Part shown: one piece after another, positions 56,801-64,000 of the stretch
How positions within the stretch are numbered: the first letter of the stretch is position 1
Layout of the letters: each line of letters opens with the position of its first letter
Assembly (NCBI GenBank): GCA_937873655.1
Contig: CALMYQ010000200.1
Span: 1 to 64,000, forward strand
Origin: an uncultured Lewinella sp.
Lineage (GTDB): Bacteria; Bacteroidota; Bacteroidia; Chitinophagales; Saprospiraceae
Length of the DNA: 64,000 bases
Direction: 5' to 3'
The notes under the pieces: model-generated
The model's database searches: none
What the model saw: the letters and a program-made list of their open reading frames with translations, nothing else
Told to the model about the DNA's origin: nothing
Made by a program: the position numbers and the translations under genes

Positions 56801-59800
56801 AAATGGACGTCAACCGGCAGATAACCCGCTCCGGTCTTGACGACAGCCAGCAGGGTTGCCAGCAATTCCGGCGACCTTTGGATGTCGATAGCAACCAGCT
56901 GTCCGGTCGAAATGCCGTATTTATCCGTCAGAAAATGCGCCATCCGGTTGGCTGAACTGTTGAGTTCTTCATAAGCAACTACGGCATCTCCGGACTTAAT
57001 TGCCGGCAATTCGCCATGGGCTGCCGCCGTGGACTCAAACCAATTCTTAACCGTGTTTTCCAATTCCACCGGATGGAAAGCCCCATTCAGTCGATCCTGC
57101 ATTTCCGATTTTTCATTTTCATCCAGGTAATCCAACCTGGCAACAGGGGTTCTGGGCTCTGCGATAGCCGCCGCGATCAGGCGCCGCAGGTGGCGAAGGA
57201 GGCTCCGGATGGTCTCCGCTGTAAAAAGATCGGTGTTGTAGTTCAATTCCATCTGCAACCCTTCGGCGGTTTCGGTAAAGTGAAAGGTCAGGTCGAATTT
57301 GCTGAGCACATTGCCCACCGGGAATTCGCTGATCGCAAAGGGCAGCGAAACCTCCCGGTCGGCTACCGCATCAAGGGTATTGTTGAGCACGATCATCACG
57401 TCAAACAAAGGCGACCTGCTCAGGTCCCGTTTCAATTCCAGTTCATCCACCAGTTTGTCGAAAGGATATTCCTGATGCTGAAAAACGGAAAGGGTATTTT
57501 CCTTAATCAGGTTCAGCAGTTCCCAGAAATTCTGGTCGGGTTCAAACCGGGTTCGGATGGCCAGGGTATTGAGGAACAGGCCGATCTGGTTTTCAAGGTC
57601 CGGGTTTTCCCGCCCTGCGACCGGCGTGCCGATGACCATGTCCGATTGGCCGCTGTACCGGTACAACAGGGTGGAAACCGAGGCCAGCAGGTTCATGAAC
57701 AAGGTCGCGTGGTTTTTCTTGCCGAAGTCGTAGACCTTATCCAGCAGTTCTTTTTCCAACAGCAATTCAGCGCTGCCTCCGGAATAGGTTTTGACCGGTT
57801 TTCGCGGAAAATCATACGGCAGGTTCAATACGGGTATTTCTCCCTCGAACTGCCGGAGCCAGAATCCGAGTTGTTCGGCAAGCCGCTCTCCTTTAAGGCG
57901 CCCGTTCTGCCATGCGGCAAAATCCCGGTATTGGATGGACAATTGCGGCAAGCCGGCATCGCGGCCTGAGGCGTGGGCGGCGTAGAGCGCCATGAACTCC
58001 CGGAACAATAAATTGAGCGACCACCCGTCGGCAATGATGTGGTGGATCACCAATACGAAAATGTAATCCTCGTCGCCCGTCCGGAGCAGTTCAACCCTGA
58101 ACAGCGGGGTGGCGGCAAGGTCAAATGGTTGGGTGGAAATGTAGACCGCCCTGTCGCGCGCCATTTTTTCGGGGGACTGGAAACTTCTGATGTCCAGTTC
58201 ATTTACCTTAAATGGAACTTCCGGGGCCGGCAGCACCTTTGCCCGGGGTTCTTCACCCACCTGTACAAAGGCCGTCCGGAGCGATTCATGCCTGGTCAAC
58301 AGGTCCCGGAAAGCGGATTCCACAATCCGGCTGTCCACCAGTCCGGTCAGCCGCCCGGTATTGAATATATTGTAAACGGCGCCGGAGTCGCTCATTTTGT
58401 TCAATATCCACATCCTGCGCTGGGCATGGGACAGCTCTGCGAACTCCCGCGGAGGGGACGGCGGTATCGATTCGAATTGGTCGACCTTGGCTTCCCTGAT
58501 CACCCTGGTCAGGTCTTTTACCGTGGGATAGGTAAACATGTCCCGGAGGGTGATCTTGACTCCGAATTCCCGGAAAACCTCAGCAACGATCCGCCCGGAG
58601 GTCAGTGAATGCCCGCCAATGTCAAAGAAATTGTCTGAAGTACTGATCCTTTCTCGGGAAAGGATTTTTTGCCAGATCTTCAGAAGCCTCATTTCCAGCT
58701 CGCTTTTGGGCGCTTCAAAGTCCAGGTCTTTCTGCCGCACGATCTCCAGTTTCTCCAGCTTTTTCCGGTCAATTTTGCCGGTGGAGGTCAACGGCAGTTT
58801 ATCCAGCACGACAAACGATCCGGGTACCATGTGCGCGGGCAGGCTGGCCAGGAGCTTGTCCCTGATCCGCCCTGAAAGGTGGACATTGTATTCCAGTTTC
58901 CACGGATCGGGAAGCGACTTCCTGTTGATCTTGCCGTTTGAGGTCAGCGGCAGGGCCGGCATCCAGATAATATGAGCCGGCACCATGTAGGCCGGCAGTT
59001 TTGCGGCCAGCATGAATTCAACATCATGGCTGTGCAAACTGCCTTCTTTTTCAGCCACCAGATAGGCGCAAAGGAATTTATTCTGCAGGTGGTCCTCCTG
59101 AACAATTGCCACGGCGTCCTTGATCCCGTTGATTGCCAGAATGGCTTTCTCCACCTCTTCCGGTTCAATTCTGAATCCGCGCACTTTGACCTGGTAGTCC
59201 TTTCTGCCGTGGAAAAGGATCTGCCCGTCTTCCCGGTATTGGCCCAGATCGCCTGTCTTGTACATCCGTACTTCCCGGTCCTGCCGGAATGGGTCCGTCA
59301 AAAAGACATCTGCTGTTTTTTCGGCTTGATTGAGGTATCCTCGTCCTACGCAAATACCGGAAACACAAATCTCACCCACCGTTCCGGGCGGGCAAAGATT
59401 CATGTTCCGGTCAAGGATATAAATAGCAGAATTTTGAATGGGCGTTCCCAAAGGGATGACATCCGTTTGCGGATCGGACTCCATAAAGTAATGGGTAATG
59501 TCATCGGAGGCTTCCGTAGGGCCGTAGGCATTGACCAGGGTCACACCTTCGTACGCCGAGAACCACCTGCGAACCAACCCTGGTTTCAGCGTTTCGCCGG
59601 TGATCAGGAGGTGTTTCAGACTTGCGGGCGGCGCGTACTCCGGGTGATCGCTGTAAATATCGAGCAACACCGAAAGGTAGGAAGGCACCAGTTCCAGAAT
59701 GGTAGGTTCGTCAACCTTCAGGCGACCGGCCATCCCTTCGGGATCCTGCACCAGGTCGTCGTCATAAATAACGACCGTACCACCGACCAGGAGCGGGGCC

Positions 59801-62800
59801 AACATCTGCCAAACAGATATGTCAAAACTCTGTGAAGCATTCTGAATGACCACCGAATGTTCATCCATTCCCAGGCTGTTGATCTTGGCGTATACATGAT
59901 TGATCATTCCCGCGTGTTCGACCATGGCCCCTTTGGGCCGCCCGGTCGAGCCTGAGGTGAAGATCACGTAAGCCAGATTAGCTCCCGATACCCGGGCAGC
60001 CGGTCCGGGTTTGCCCGTCGGGCCAGCGGTTTCCATATCTATAATCTGACATCCCGGGAAAAGGGATTTTTCTCCGGGAAACAATTTCTCCCGCTCCGCC
60101 AGCGTAGCAGAATTCGTCAGTACGATCCGGGCCCGGCAATCCTCCAGGATATTCCGGATTCGGTCACCCGGCAATTCCTGGGATACCGGCACATACACGC
60201 CTCCGGACCTGAACAGGGCCAGAACGGCAATTATCCATTCTGGGGAGCGACTGCAAAAAACCGGCACGCAGTGTTCCGGTTCAAGCCCCTGATCCTCCAG
60301 GAAGGATGCCAGGTTTTTTGCTTTGGCCGACAGTTCGCGATAGGTAAGCGCCTGACGACCGAAACGAACGGCTGTTGCATCGGGGTTTCTTTCGGCTGCC
60401 TTTTCAAACAGCTCAAAATAACCGAGGGAATCCGGGAATGGCCGGTCGGTCAGGTTGATCCGGCGGATGAGGTCAAGATCCTGATCCGAGCAGGGTCCTG
60501 CAATACCCAGTTCATCGCCCGCCGGCACGGCGCCGCTGGTTGAGGGATTATTTTCCAGGTCAGCCGTTTCTACCTCTTTTTGTACGAGATAGGCCGCCAG
60601 TTTGACCTCGGGTTCCTTTTGGGTCACGACCACCGCGACTTCCCTGACCTCCTCGAATTTAAGGATGGCGTTCTCAATTTCGCCCAACTCAACGCGATAG
60701 CCGTTGATCTTGACCTGGTGGTCCCTCCGCCCCATGAATTCGATCTGACCGTCGTGGGACCAACGCCCGATATCGCCGGTTTTGTACAATTTGGGGCCGC
60801 CGTTGCGGGCATAAGGATTATCCAGGAACCGCTCCCGGGTCGTCTCTTCCCGGTTGAGGTATCCTTTCGCCAATCCTATCCCCGAAATGCAAATTTCCCC
60901 CCAAACGCCCGGCGGGACAAGGTTAAGGTACTTGTCGACCACATGCAACTGCACACCGGCCAATGGCCGGCCGATCGGAACGACCGGGTCGGAAGCGCCG
61001 GTTTTATAGTAGCTCACGATTACGGAGGCCTCGGTAGGCCCATATAGATTCCAGAGTTCCGCCTCCAATATCCTGTGATGTTTTTTCACTAACTCAGGCA
61101 ACAGGGCTTCGCCTGCGCTGAACACATAACGGAGTTGGGACAGTTTGGAAATGGTTTTATCCGTCAGGTTATCCAGAATGGTGTTGTACTCCGACGGCGT
61201 AGTGTTCATATTGGTAACGCCGAAATTTCCGATGGCCAAAATCATCAGGTACTGGTTGCCGATGATCTCGTCTTTGCACATCACCAGGCGGCTGCCGCGG
61301 CAGAGTGCCAGGAACAACTCCAGGATGGAGACGTCAAAAACATAGTTGGTCCGTTGCAGCATCACATCCCTTTCGTCAATGGCAAAGAAATCCCACATCC
61401 ACCGGATACGGTTGACTAAGCCTTCATGCTCGATCAGAACGCCTTTCGGAATGCCGGTAGACCCGGAAGTATACAACACGCTGGCAATTGGAGAAGGTTC
61501 GTATACTGTGCGTTCCGCCGGCTTACCAACGGTGTTGGGCCGGTCCATTAACTGTTCCAGAAATACGAATTTCCGGTCTCCCAGGCTGTATTTCCCCAGA
61601 AACTCGGGCCGTTCAACGATGAGCGCTCCGGCGCCGGCGTCGTCCAGCATGAAATTAATGCGATCATCCGGATAGGAGGCCAGGACGGGTACATAAGCGC
61701 ATCCGGCCTTGAGCACGCCGAGCAGGGCGACGATCATATTAAAGGAACGCTCCATCAACACCCCTACCCTATCGTGCCGGGCAAGTCCGGCCTCTTCTCT
61801 CAGGTACCGGGCCAGGCAATCCGCCTTTTCGTTCAGTTCACCGTAGGTCAGCAGCCCTTCATAAGCAATTAAAGCAGGTGCATCGGGTGTCCGGACGGCC
61901 CATTCCTCAAACAGCTGCTGAAGCGATTCCGCAGGCGGGTCCGTTTTCTCTCCTACGCTGAAATGGTCAATGATCAGATTTTTTTCTACTGAGGAAAGGT
62001 AATCCACCAGGTCCACTTTTACCGACGGGTCCTCCAGAACGGCCAGTGTAAAACTGACCAGATGGCCCAGTAACTGTTCTGCCGTTTTCGGCGTAAAAAG
62101 ATCGGTATTGTAGACCAAAGAAAGTACGGCAAAATCCCCGCCGTCGAAAAAGGAAAAGTTCAGGTCAAATTTGCTGACCTCGATTTCCCGGGCATAATCC
62201 CGGAAAGTCAGACCGGCTACCGTTGTATCCTCGCTCATTTCCTTGCGCTTGTAAATGGCAAGGACGTCAAACAACGGAGAGCGGCTGAGATCGACATTCG
62301 GGTTGAGATTATCAAAAAGCAGGTCCAGGGGATAGTCGCTGTGATTTTGGCAACGAAGCATATTCTCCTTCACCGAATCCAGCAGTTCGGCGAACGAGGC
62401 CCTACCGTCAAAAGTCGACCGGATGGCCAGCGTATTGGCAAAAAAGCCCACCTGCTTTTCCAGTTCCACCTCGTCGCGACCGGCAACCGGAACGCCAACA
62501 ATGATGTCGTTCTGGCCGGAATAGCGGTAAAGCAATCCATTGAGCACAGCCATAAAAAGCATGAACTCGCTGCATTTGTGCCGACGGCAGAGCAGGCGGA
62601 TTCGGTCAACCTGATCCGACTCCAGCAACCTGTAAAAACTGCCCCCGTTGTACGTCTTTACTGCCGGTCTCGGAAAATCAAGCGGCATTTCCAACACAGG
62701 CAGTTCACCGGAGAGTTGACCCATCCAAAAATCCTTCAAATCTGTTAACCGCTGCGCATCCAGGCGGTTGTTGGACCAGACCGCATAATCCCTGAACTGC

Positions 62801-64000
62801 AGGGAAAGCGGAGGCAAAGGATCAGGTTGACCTTGTATGAAGGCCTCATAAAGGGCAAGGATTTCTCCTGCTATCCGTTCCATGGACCAATCGTCAAAAA
62901 TCAGGTGATGAACCTTGACCAACAGTAAATGCCGGTCCTTTTCCAGCTTCAGCAGGCGAGTCTGGAACAACGGTCCGTTTTCCAGGTCCAAAGGCGCTTC
63001 CTGCGTAGCCGACAACAGGGTTTCGATATGGTCAGCTTGTGCAGGCAATCCGGTAAAATCTACGACTTCCATCTGCTTTTGAACCGATTCGGCCGGCAAT
63101 ATCAGTTGAACGACCCCTCCGTCGCGGCTGACAAAGACGGTCCTCAGTATTTCATAGCGCCGGACGATCGCCCGCAGGGATTTTTCCAGCGCCTGGACAT
63201 CCAGGGGCCCTTCCAGTTTGTAGGCATTCAATTCGGTATAGGCCAAAGTCCCCTCAGGGGTCTGGCAAAGGTTCCAGAGCCGCTGCTGCGCCCTTGAAAG
63301 CGGATAATATTCCCGGTCGGGTAAGCGCTGCAAACCCTCCCGGCGCCCGTCCTGGCCGGCAGTGAGCCTGTCTTCTACGAAGGAAGCCATGGCGCTGATC
63401 GTAGGATAGGCAAAGAAATCTTCAAAATTAACCGAAAGATCAAACTGCTTCTTGAGGCGGATCAGGATCTGGTTGGCCAGCAAGGAGTGCCCGCCCGCTT
63501 CAAAAAAGTTTGTTTCAGGGGTCAGGTTTTCTTGTCGCAGCACTTCTTTCCAAACCATGGTCAGTTTCTGCTCCGTATTGAGTTGCCCTTCCACAAGGGT
63601 TGCAAGATCCCGAAGCACGGGATAGTCAAAAATATCTTCAAAATCCAGGGTTAATCCGCAGGCTGTACGCAAGCGCCTGATGACCTGAGTAGCCTTTAGC
63701 GAGTCGCCGCCCAACCTGAAAAAGTGGTCGCTCGGAGCTACAGCAGATAATTCGAGCGCAGCCTGCCACGCTTCGGCCACTATGGCCTCGGCAAAGGTCA
63801 AACCCGGTTCGGGCCGGGAAACCGAAGTACTCAGGAAAGCAGGTACGGCGCCGGTTTCCAGTTTTTTCGGCGTTTCCCTGATCCAGCAACGGGAAGGCGT
63901 GAAAGCGTACCCGGGCAGGTTCAGTTTCCGCGGTTCGTCAAAATGAAGGAGCAACGGAAAATCAAGTTGATGCCCTTCCAGGTATAAGGCGGTCACTAAA
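53878..64000 (-). CDS. Hybrid PKS-NRPS, partial at its N-terminus: ...PKS-T-T-C-A(A)-T-C-A-T-E
   Basis: At least 3372 residues, counted here from a GTG at 63996; the frame stays open to 64000 and the true start lies outside. Residues 1-42 look like the tail of a PKS module. T Ser99 and T Ser171 are tandem carriers. C1 about 228-670 has HHLIFDD (363-369). The first A domain (about 692-1140) is interrupted by a second complete A domain (about 1172-1697), and its A9/A10 end follows at 1705-1750. Then T Ser1797, C2 (HHIIADG 1985-1991), A (about 2310-2817), T Ser2867 and E (HHLLVDG 3045-3051). Pocket codes: outer A DVLNFALVIK, nested A DIWELTADDK, last A DLTKVGHIGK (Asp). The end GLSLEEYQDFFE resembles a docking helix. 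Confidence 0.95.
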   Translation of the reverse strand, partial: LVTALYLEGHQLDFPLLLHFDEPRKLNLPGYAFTPSRCWIRETPKKLETGAVPAFLSTSVSRPEPGLTFAEAIVAEAWQAALELSAVAPSDHFFRLGGDSLKATQVIRRLRTACGLTLDFEDIFDYPVLRDLATLVEGQLNTEQKLTMVWKEVLRQENLTPETNFFEAGGHSLLANQILIRLKKQFDLSVNFEDFFAYPTISAMASFVEDRLTAGQDGRREGLQRLPDREYYPLSRAQQRLWNLCQTPEGTLAYTELNAYKLEGPLDVQALEKSLRAIVRRYEILRTVFVSRDGGVVQLILPAESVQKQMEVVDFTGLPAQADHIETLLSATQEAPLDLENGPLFQTRLLKLEKDRHLLLVKVHHLIFDDWSMERIAGEILALYEAFIQGQPDPLPPLSLQFRDYAVWSNNRLDAQRLTDLKDFWMGQLSGELPVLEMPLDFPRPAVKTYNGGSFYRLLESDQVDRIRLLCRRHKCSEFMLFMAVLNGLLYRYSGQNDIIVGVPVAGRDEVELEKQVGFFANTLAIRSTFDGRASFAELLDSVKENMLRCQNHSDYPLDLLFDNLNPNVDLSRSPLFDVLAIYKRKEMSEDTTVAGLTFRDYAREIEVSKFDLNFSFFDGGDFAVLSLVYNTDLFTPKTAEQLLGHLVSFTLAVLEDPSVKVDLVDYLSSVEKNLIIDHFSVGEKTDPPAESLQQLFEEWAVRTPDAPALIAYEGLLTYGELNEKADCLARYLREEAGLARHDRVGVLMERSFNMIVALLGVLKAGCAYVPVLASYPDDRINFMLDDAGAGALIVERPEFLGKYSLGDRKFVFLEQLMDRPNTVGKPAERTVYEPSPIASVLYTSGSTGIPKGVLIEHEGLVNRIRWMWDFFAIDERDVMLQRTNYVFDVSILELFLALCRGSRLVMCKDEIIGNQYLMILAIGNFGVTNMNTTPSEYNTILDNLTDKTISKLSQLRYVFSAGEALLPELVKKHHRILEAELWNLYGPTEASVIVSYYKTGASDPVVPIGRPLAGVQLHVVDKYLNLVPPGVWGEICISGIGLAKGYLNREETTRERFLDNPYARNGGPKLYKTGDIGRWSHDGQIEFMGRRDHQVKINGYRVELGEIENAILKFEEVREVAVVVTQKEPEVKLAAYLVQKEVETADLENNPSTSGAVPAGDELGIAGPCSDQDLDLIRRINLTDRPFPDSLGYFELFEKAAERNPDATAVRFGRQALTYRELSAKAKNLASFLEDQGLEPEHCVPVFCSRSPEWIIAVLALFRSGGVYVPVSQELPGDRIRNILEDCRARIVLTNSATLAEREKLFPGEKSLFPGCQIIDMETAGPTGKPGPAARVSGANLAYVIFTSGSTGRPKGAMVEHAGMINHVYAKINSLGMDEHSVVIQNASQSFDISVWQMLAPLLVGGTVVIYDDDLVQDPEGMAGRLKVDEPTILELVPSYLSVLLDIYSDHPEYAPPASLKHLLITGETLKPGLVRRWFSAYEGVTLVNAYGPTEASDDITHYFMESDPQTDVIPLGTPIQNSAIYILDRNMNLCPPGTVGEICVSGICVGRGYLNQAEKTADVFLTDPFRQDREVRMYKTGDLGQYREDGQILFHGRKDYQVKVRGFRIEPEEVEKAILAINGIKDAVAIVQEDHLQNKFLCAYLVAEKEGSLHSHDVEFMLAAKLPAYMVPAHIIWMPALPLTSNGKINRKSLPDPWKLEYNVHLSGRIRDKLLASLPAHMVPGSFVVLDKLPLTSTGKIDRKKLEKLEIVRQKDLDFEAPKSELEMRLLKIWQKILSRERISTSDNFFDIGGHSLTSGRIVAEVFREFGVKITLRDMFTYPTVKDLTRVIREAKVDQFESIPPSPPREFAELSHAQRRMWILNKMSDSGAVYNIFNTGRLTGLVDSRIVESAFRDLLTRHESLRTAFVQVGEEPRAKVLPAPEVPFKVNELDIRSFQSPEKMARDRAVYISTQPFDLAATPLFRVELLRTGDEDYIFVLVIHHIIADGWSLNLLFREFMALYAAHASGRDAGLPQLSIQYRDFAAWQNGRLKGERLAEQLGFWLRQFEGEIPVLNLPYDFPRKPVKTYSGGSAELLLEKELLDKVYDFGKKNHATLFMNLLASVSTLLYRYSGQSDMVIGTPVAGRENPDLENQIGLFLNTLAIRTRFEPDQNFWELLNLIKENTLSVFQHQEYPFDKLVDELELKRDLSRSPLFDVMIVLNNTLDAVADREVSLPFAISEFPVGNVLSKFDLTFHFTETAEGLQMELNYNTDLFTAETIRSLLRHLRRLIAAAIAEPRTPVARLDYLDENEKSEMQDRLNGAFHPVELENTVKNWFESTAAAHGELPAIKSGDAVVAYEELNSSANRMAHFLTDKYGISTGQLVAIDIQRSPELLATLLAVVKTGAGYLPVDVHFPMDKKRSVLLAAQPALTITDNRDHGFGDLPVLILGDADLQDYPLSNPPDIAGSGDVIYTIFTSGSTGVPKGVSIPNRALVNYVSWFSEKHALTPDDQSVLFSSIAYDLSYTALWPILLNGGCLHLCDEDPYLDPAALLELLVRESVSYIKLTPSHFYLLTDDLSFEQLAPDLKLRLVVLGGEKIRPEDISRYYRFGPKDTVFLNHYGPTETTIGVLTQSFSLRGGELTGDLEIMKLEAFSERPVIGRPIANTRVYVLDSNLQLCGTSVPGELCVGGLCLALGYTDAGIRDKFVEDPFRDGEWMYRTGDRVRYLSGGQIEFLDRKDNQVKINGYRVEPGEVEHMLKAYPGVQHAAVVVAAGEEGFQGLVGYFTAGERMDTSAIQSFLRRQLPRYMAPGHLIQVEEWPLTANGKTDRKRLPPVFAPVIAASADDQAGSPEEKILYKLAGELMGKTALSGQEDFFWLGGDSIKAIQLCSRLFNQGFKLDVKEVFAFPVLEQMARCMRPVRVLPSQGIVEGRVPLTPIQIDFFQRGLRFPHHYNHSVLISSATPVDPGILYRVLEQLLLHHDALRLGFVPDGDTYKQYNYGDAVRPHFRTIDLKDADNPEVIRLSESGKAQESLLLGEPPLMRTILFKGKKEDQILLIIHHLLVDGISWQILLEDLNRLYADAVAGRTPALPLKTNSFKSWSEGLVRYSRSRDFEQEIQFWRKICGDLEKAPANKTSSIASGARDHLFMELEEAATKQLIGPVHKVYNTDINDFLLAALAAAWRLTFREDKLAVMLEGHGREDILKDLNINRTVGWFTAVFPVLLNGGTDKTHLSGVLVTTKEMLRSVPNRGVGFGIAAYLRPDLLQWSPEIRPDIVFNYWGQFEQPEMESEFSILDEYHGDTRHPDEVPDFALAFSGMVRGGRLEIEIRFDTACFSREEIQALSGHYHQTLTDLIRHCMAQEGPALTPSDLGYKGLSLEEYQDFFE
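58897..60573 (-). other. Complete adenylation domain nested inside another adenylation domain
   Basis: After motif A8 of the outer domain (GRRDHQVKINGYRVELGEIE) and its strand KLAAYLV, the protein runs into a C-A linker-like segment (DLDLIRRINLTDRPFPDS). A full second A domain follows, from LTYREL through FTSGSTGRPKG, NAYGPTE, YKTGDLG and A8 to its own LPAYMVP and NGKINRKSL. Next comes a second A9/A10 pair, LPAHMVP and TGKIDRKKL, leading into the carrier domain. The outer domain has no A9/A10 before the insertion, so the second pair is best read as its severed end. Confidence 0.8.
63871..64000 (-). other. C-terminal tail of a PKS module at the window edge
   Basis: The segment LEGHQLDFPLLLHFD...LNLPGYAFTPSRCWI matches the post-acyltransferase linker of type I PKS modules, where a 'G..vDw..l' stretch precedes 'lPgYpF....yWi'. 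It lies directly before the tandem carrier domains. The ketosynthase and acyltransferase must lie beyond position 64000. Confidence 0.7.

Noticed and set aside
1..64000. tRNA or rRNA genes
   Set aside because: No cloverleaf with the expected TTC-loop pattern or rRNA-like stretch was noticed by eye; a covariance-model scan was not possible here.

Overview
The window is a GC-rich chromosomal segment from a Bacteroidota bacterium, most likely of the Saprospirales/Lewinella type. That placement rests on an outer-membrane beta-barrel TonB receptor, a DUF2807 protein, AraC regulators with membrane-embedded N-terminal halves, many Lys-rich 'MKK...AQ' signal peptides, a ThuA/sugar-dehydrogenase/cytochrome c fusion lipoprotein, and weak ribosome binding sites. 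The genus is inference.

Left part (1-16.5 kb): an ordinary accessory neighbourhood. It opens with a duplicated terminator-bearing repeat and a GIY-YIG endonuclease gene broken by one stop codon. Next come a SnoaL/NTF2-like secreted protein, an SMP-30/gluconolactonase and a secreted DUF5597 glycoside hydrolase (all minus). A perfect palindrome separates these from a divergent 1150-residue ThuA-sugar dehydrogenase-PKD-cytochrome c lipoprotein. A MITE-like nested palindrome (about 7762-7933), an unknown secreted protein, a DUF3037/HipA-like kinase pair, an AT-rich islet with REP-like repeats (about 10150-11340), a small lipoprotein and an unknown 384-residue protein follow. An alpha/beta hydrolase-TPR protein, a membrane-anchored AraC regulator and a small secreted protein on the minus strand close this part.

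Right part (16.5-64 kb): an uninterrupted minus-strand run of 18 genes with no gap larger than 91 bp. It runs from beyond position 64000 to a strong terminator at 16473-16503 and is probably one biosynthetic operon. Three collinear assembly-line proteins (at least 3372, 3036 and 2125 residues) form the core. The first begins in the window with the tail of a PKS module, so the system is a PKS-NRPS hybrid. Domain order is [PKS]-T-T-C-A(A)-T-C-A-T-E, then C-A-T-E-C-A-T-E, then C-A-T-C-A-T. This predicts an acylated, roughly six-residue peptide with D-residues at positions 2, 3 and 4. The position-2 adenylation pocket reads DLTKVGHIGK, the classic Asp code. The line ends in a bare carrier domain with no thioesterase.

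The accessory genes are a CmlA-type diiron beta-hydroxylase, a type II thioesterase, a cyclic-peptide-type ABC exporter, a free-standing condensation domain, a di-haem peroxidase, a TonB receptor, a DUF2807 protein, an AraC regulator and two YceI-like proteins. Two sets are unexpected: an alpha-glucan set (glycogen-synthase-like GT5, GH13 enzyme, and a beta-lactamase-fold protein with a glycogen-binding domain), and three secreted hydrolase-fold proteins whose catalytic residues are replaced. The most unusual architecture is a complete adenylation domain nested inside the C-terminal subdomain of another adenylation domain (about 58.9-60.6 kb).
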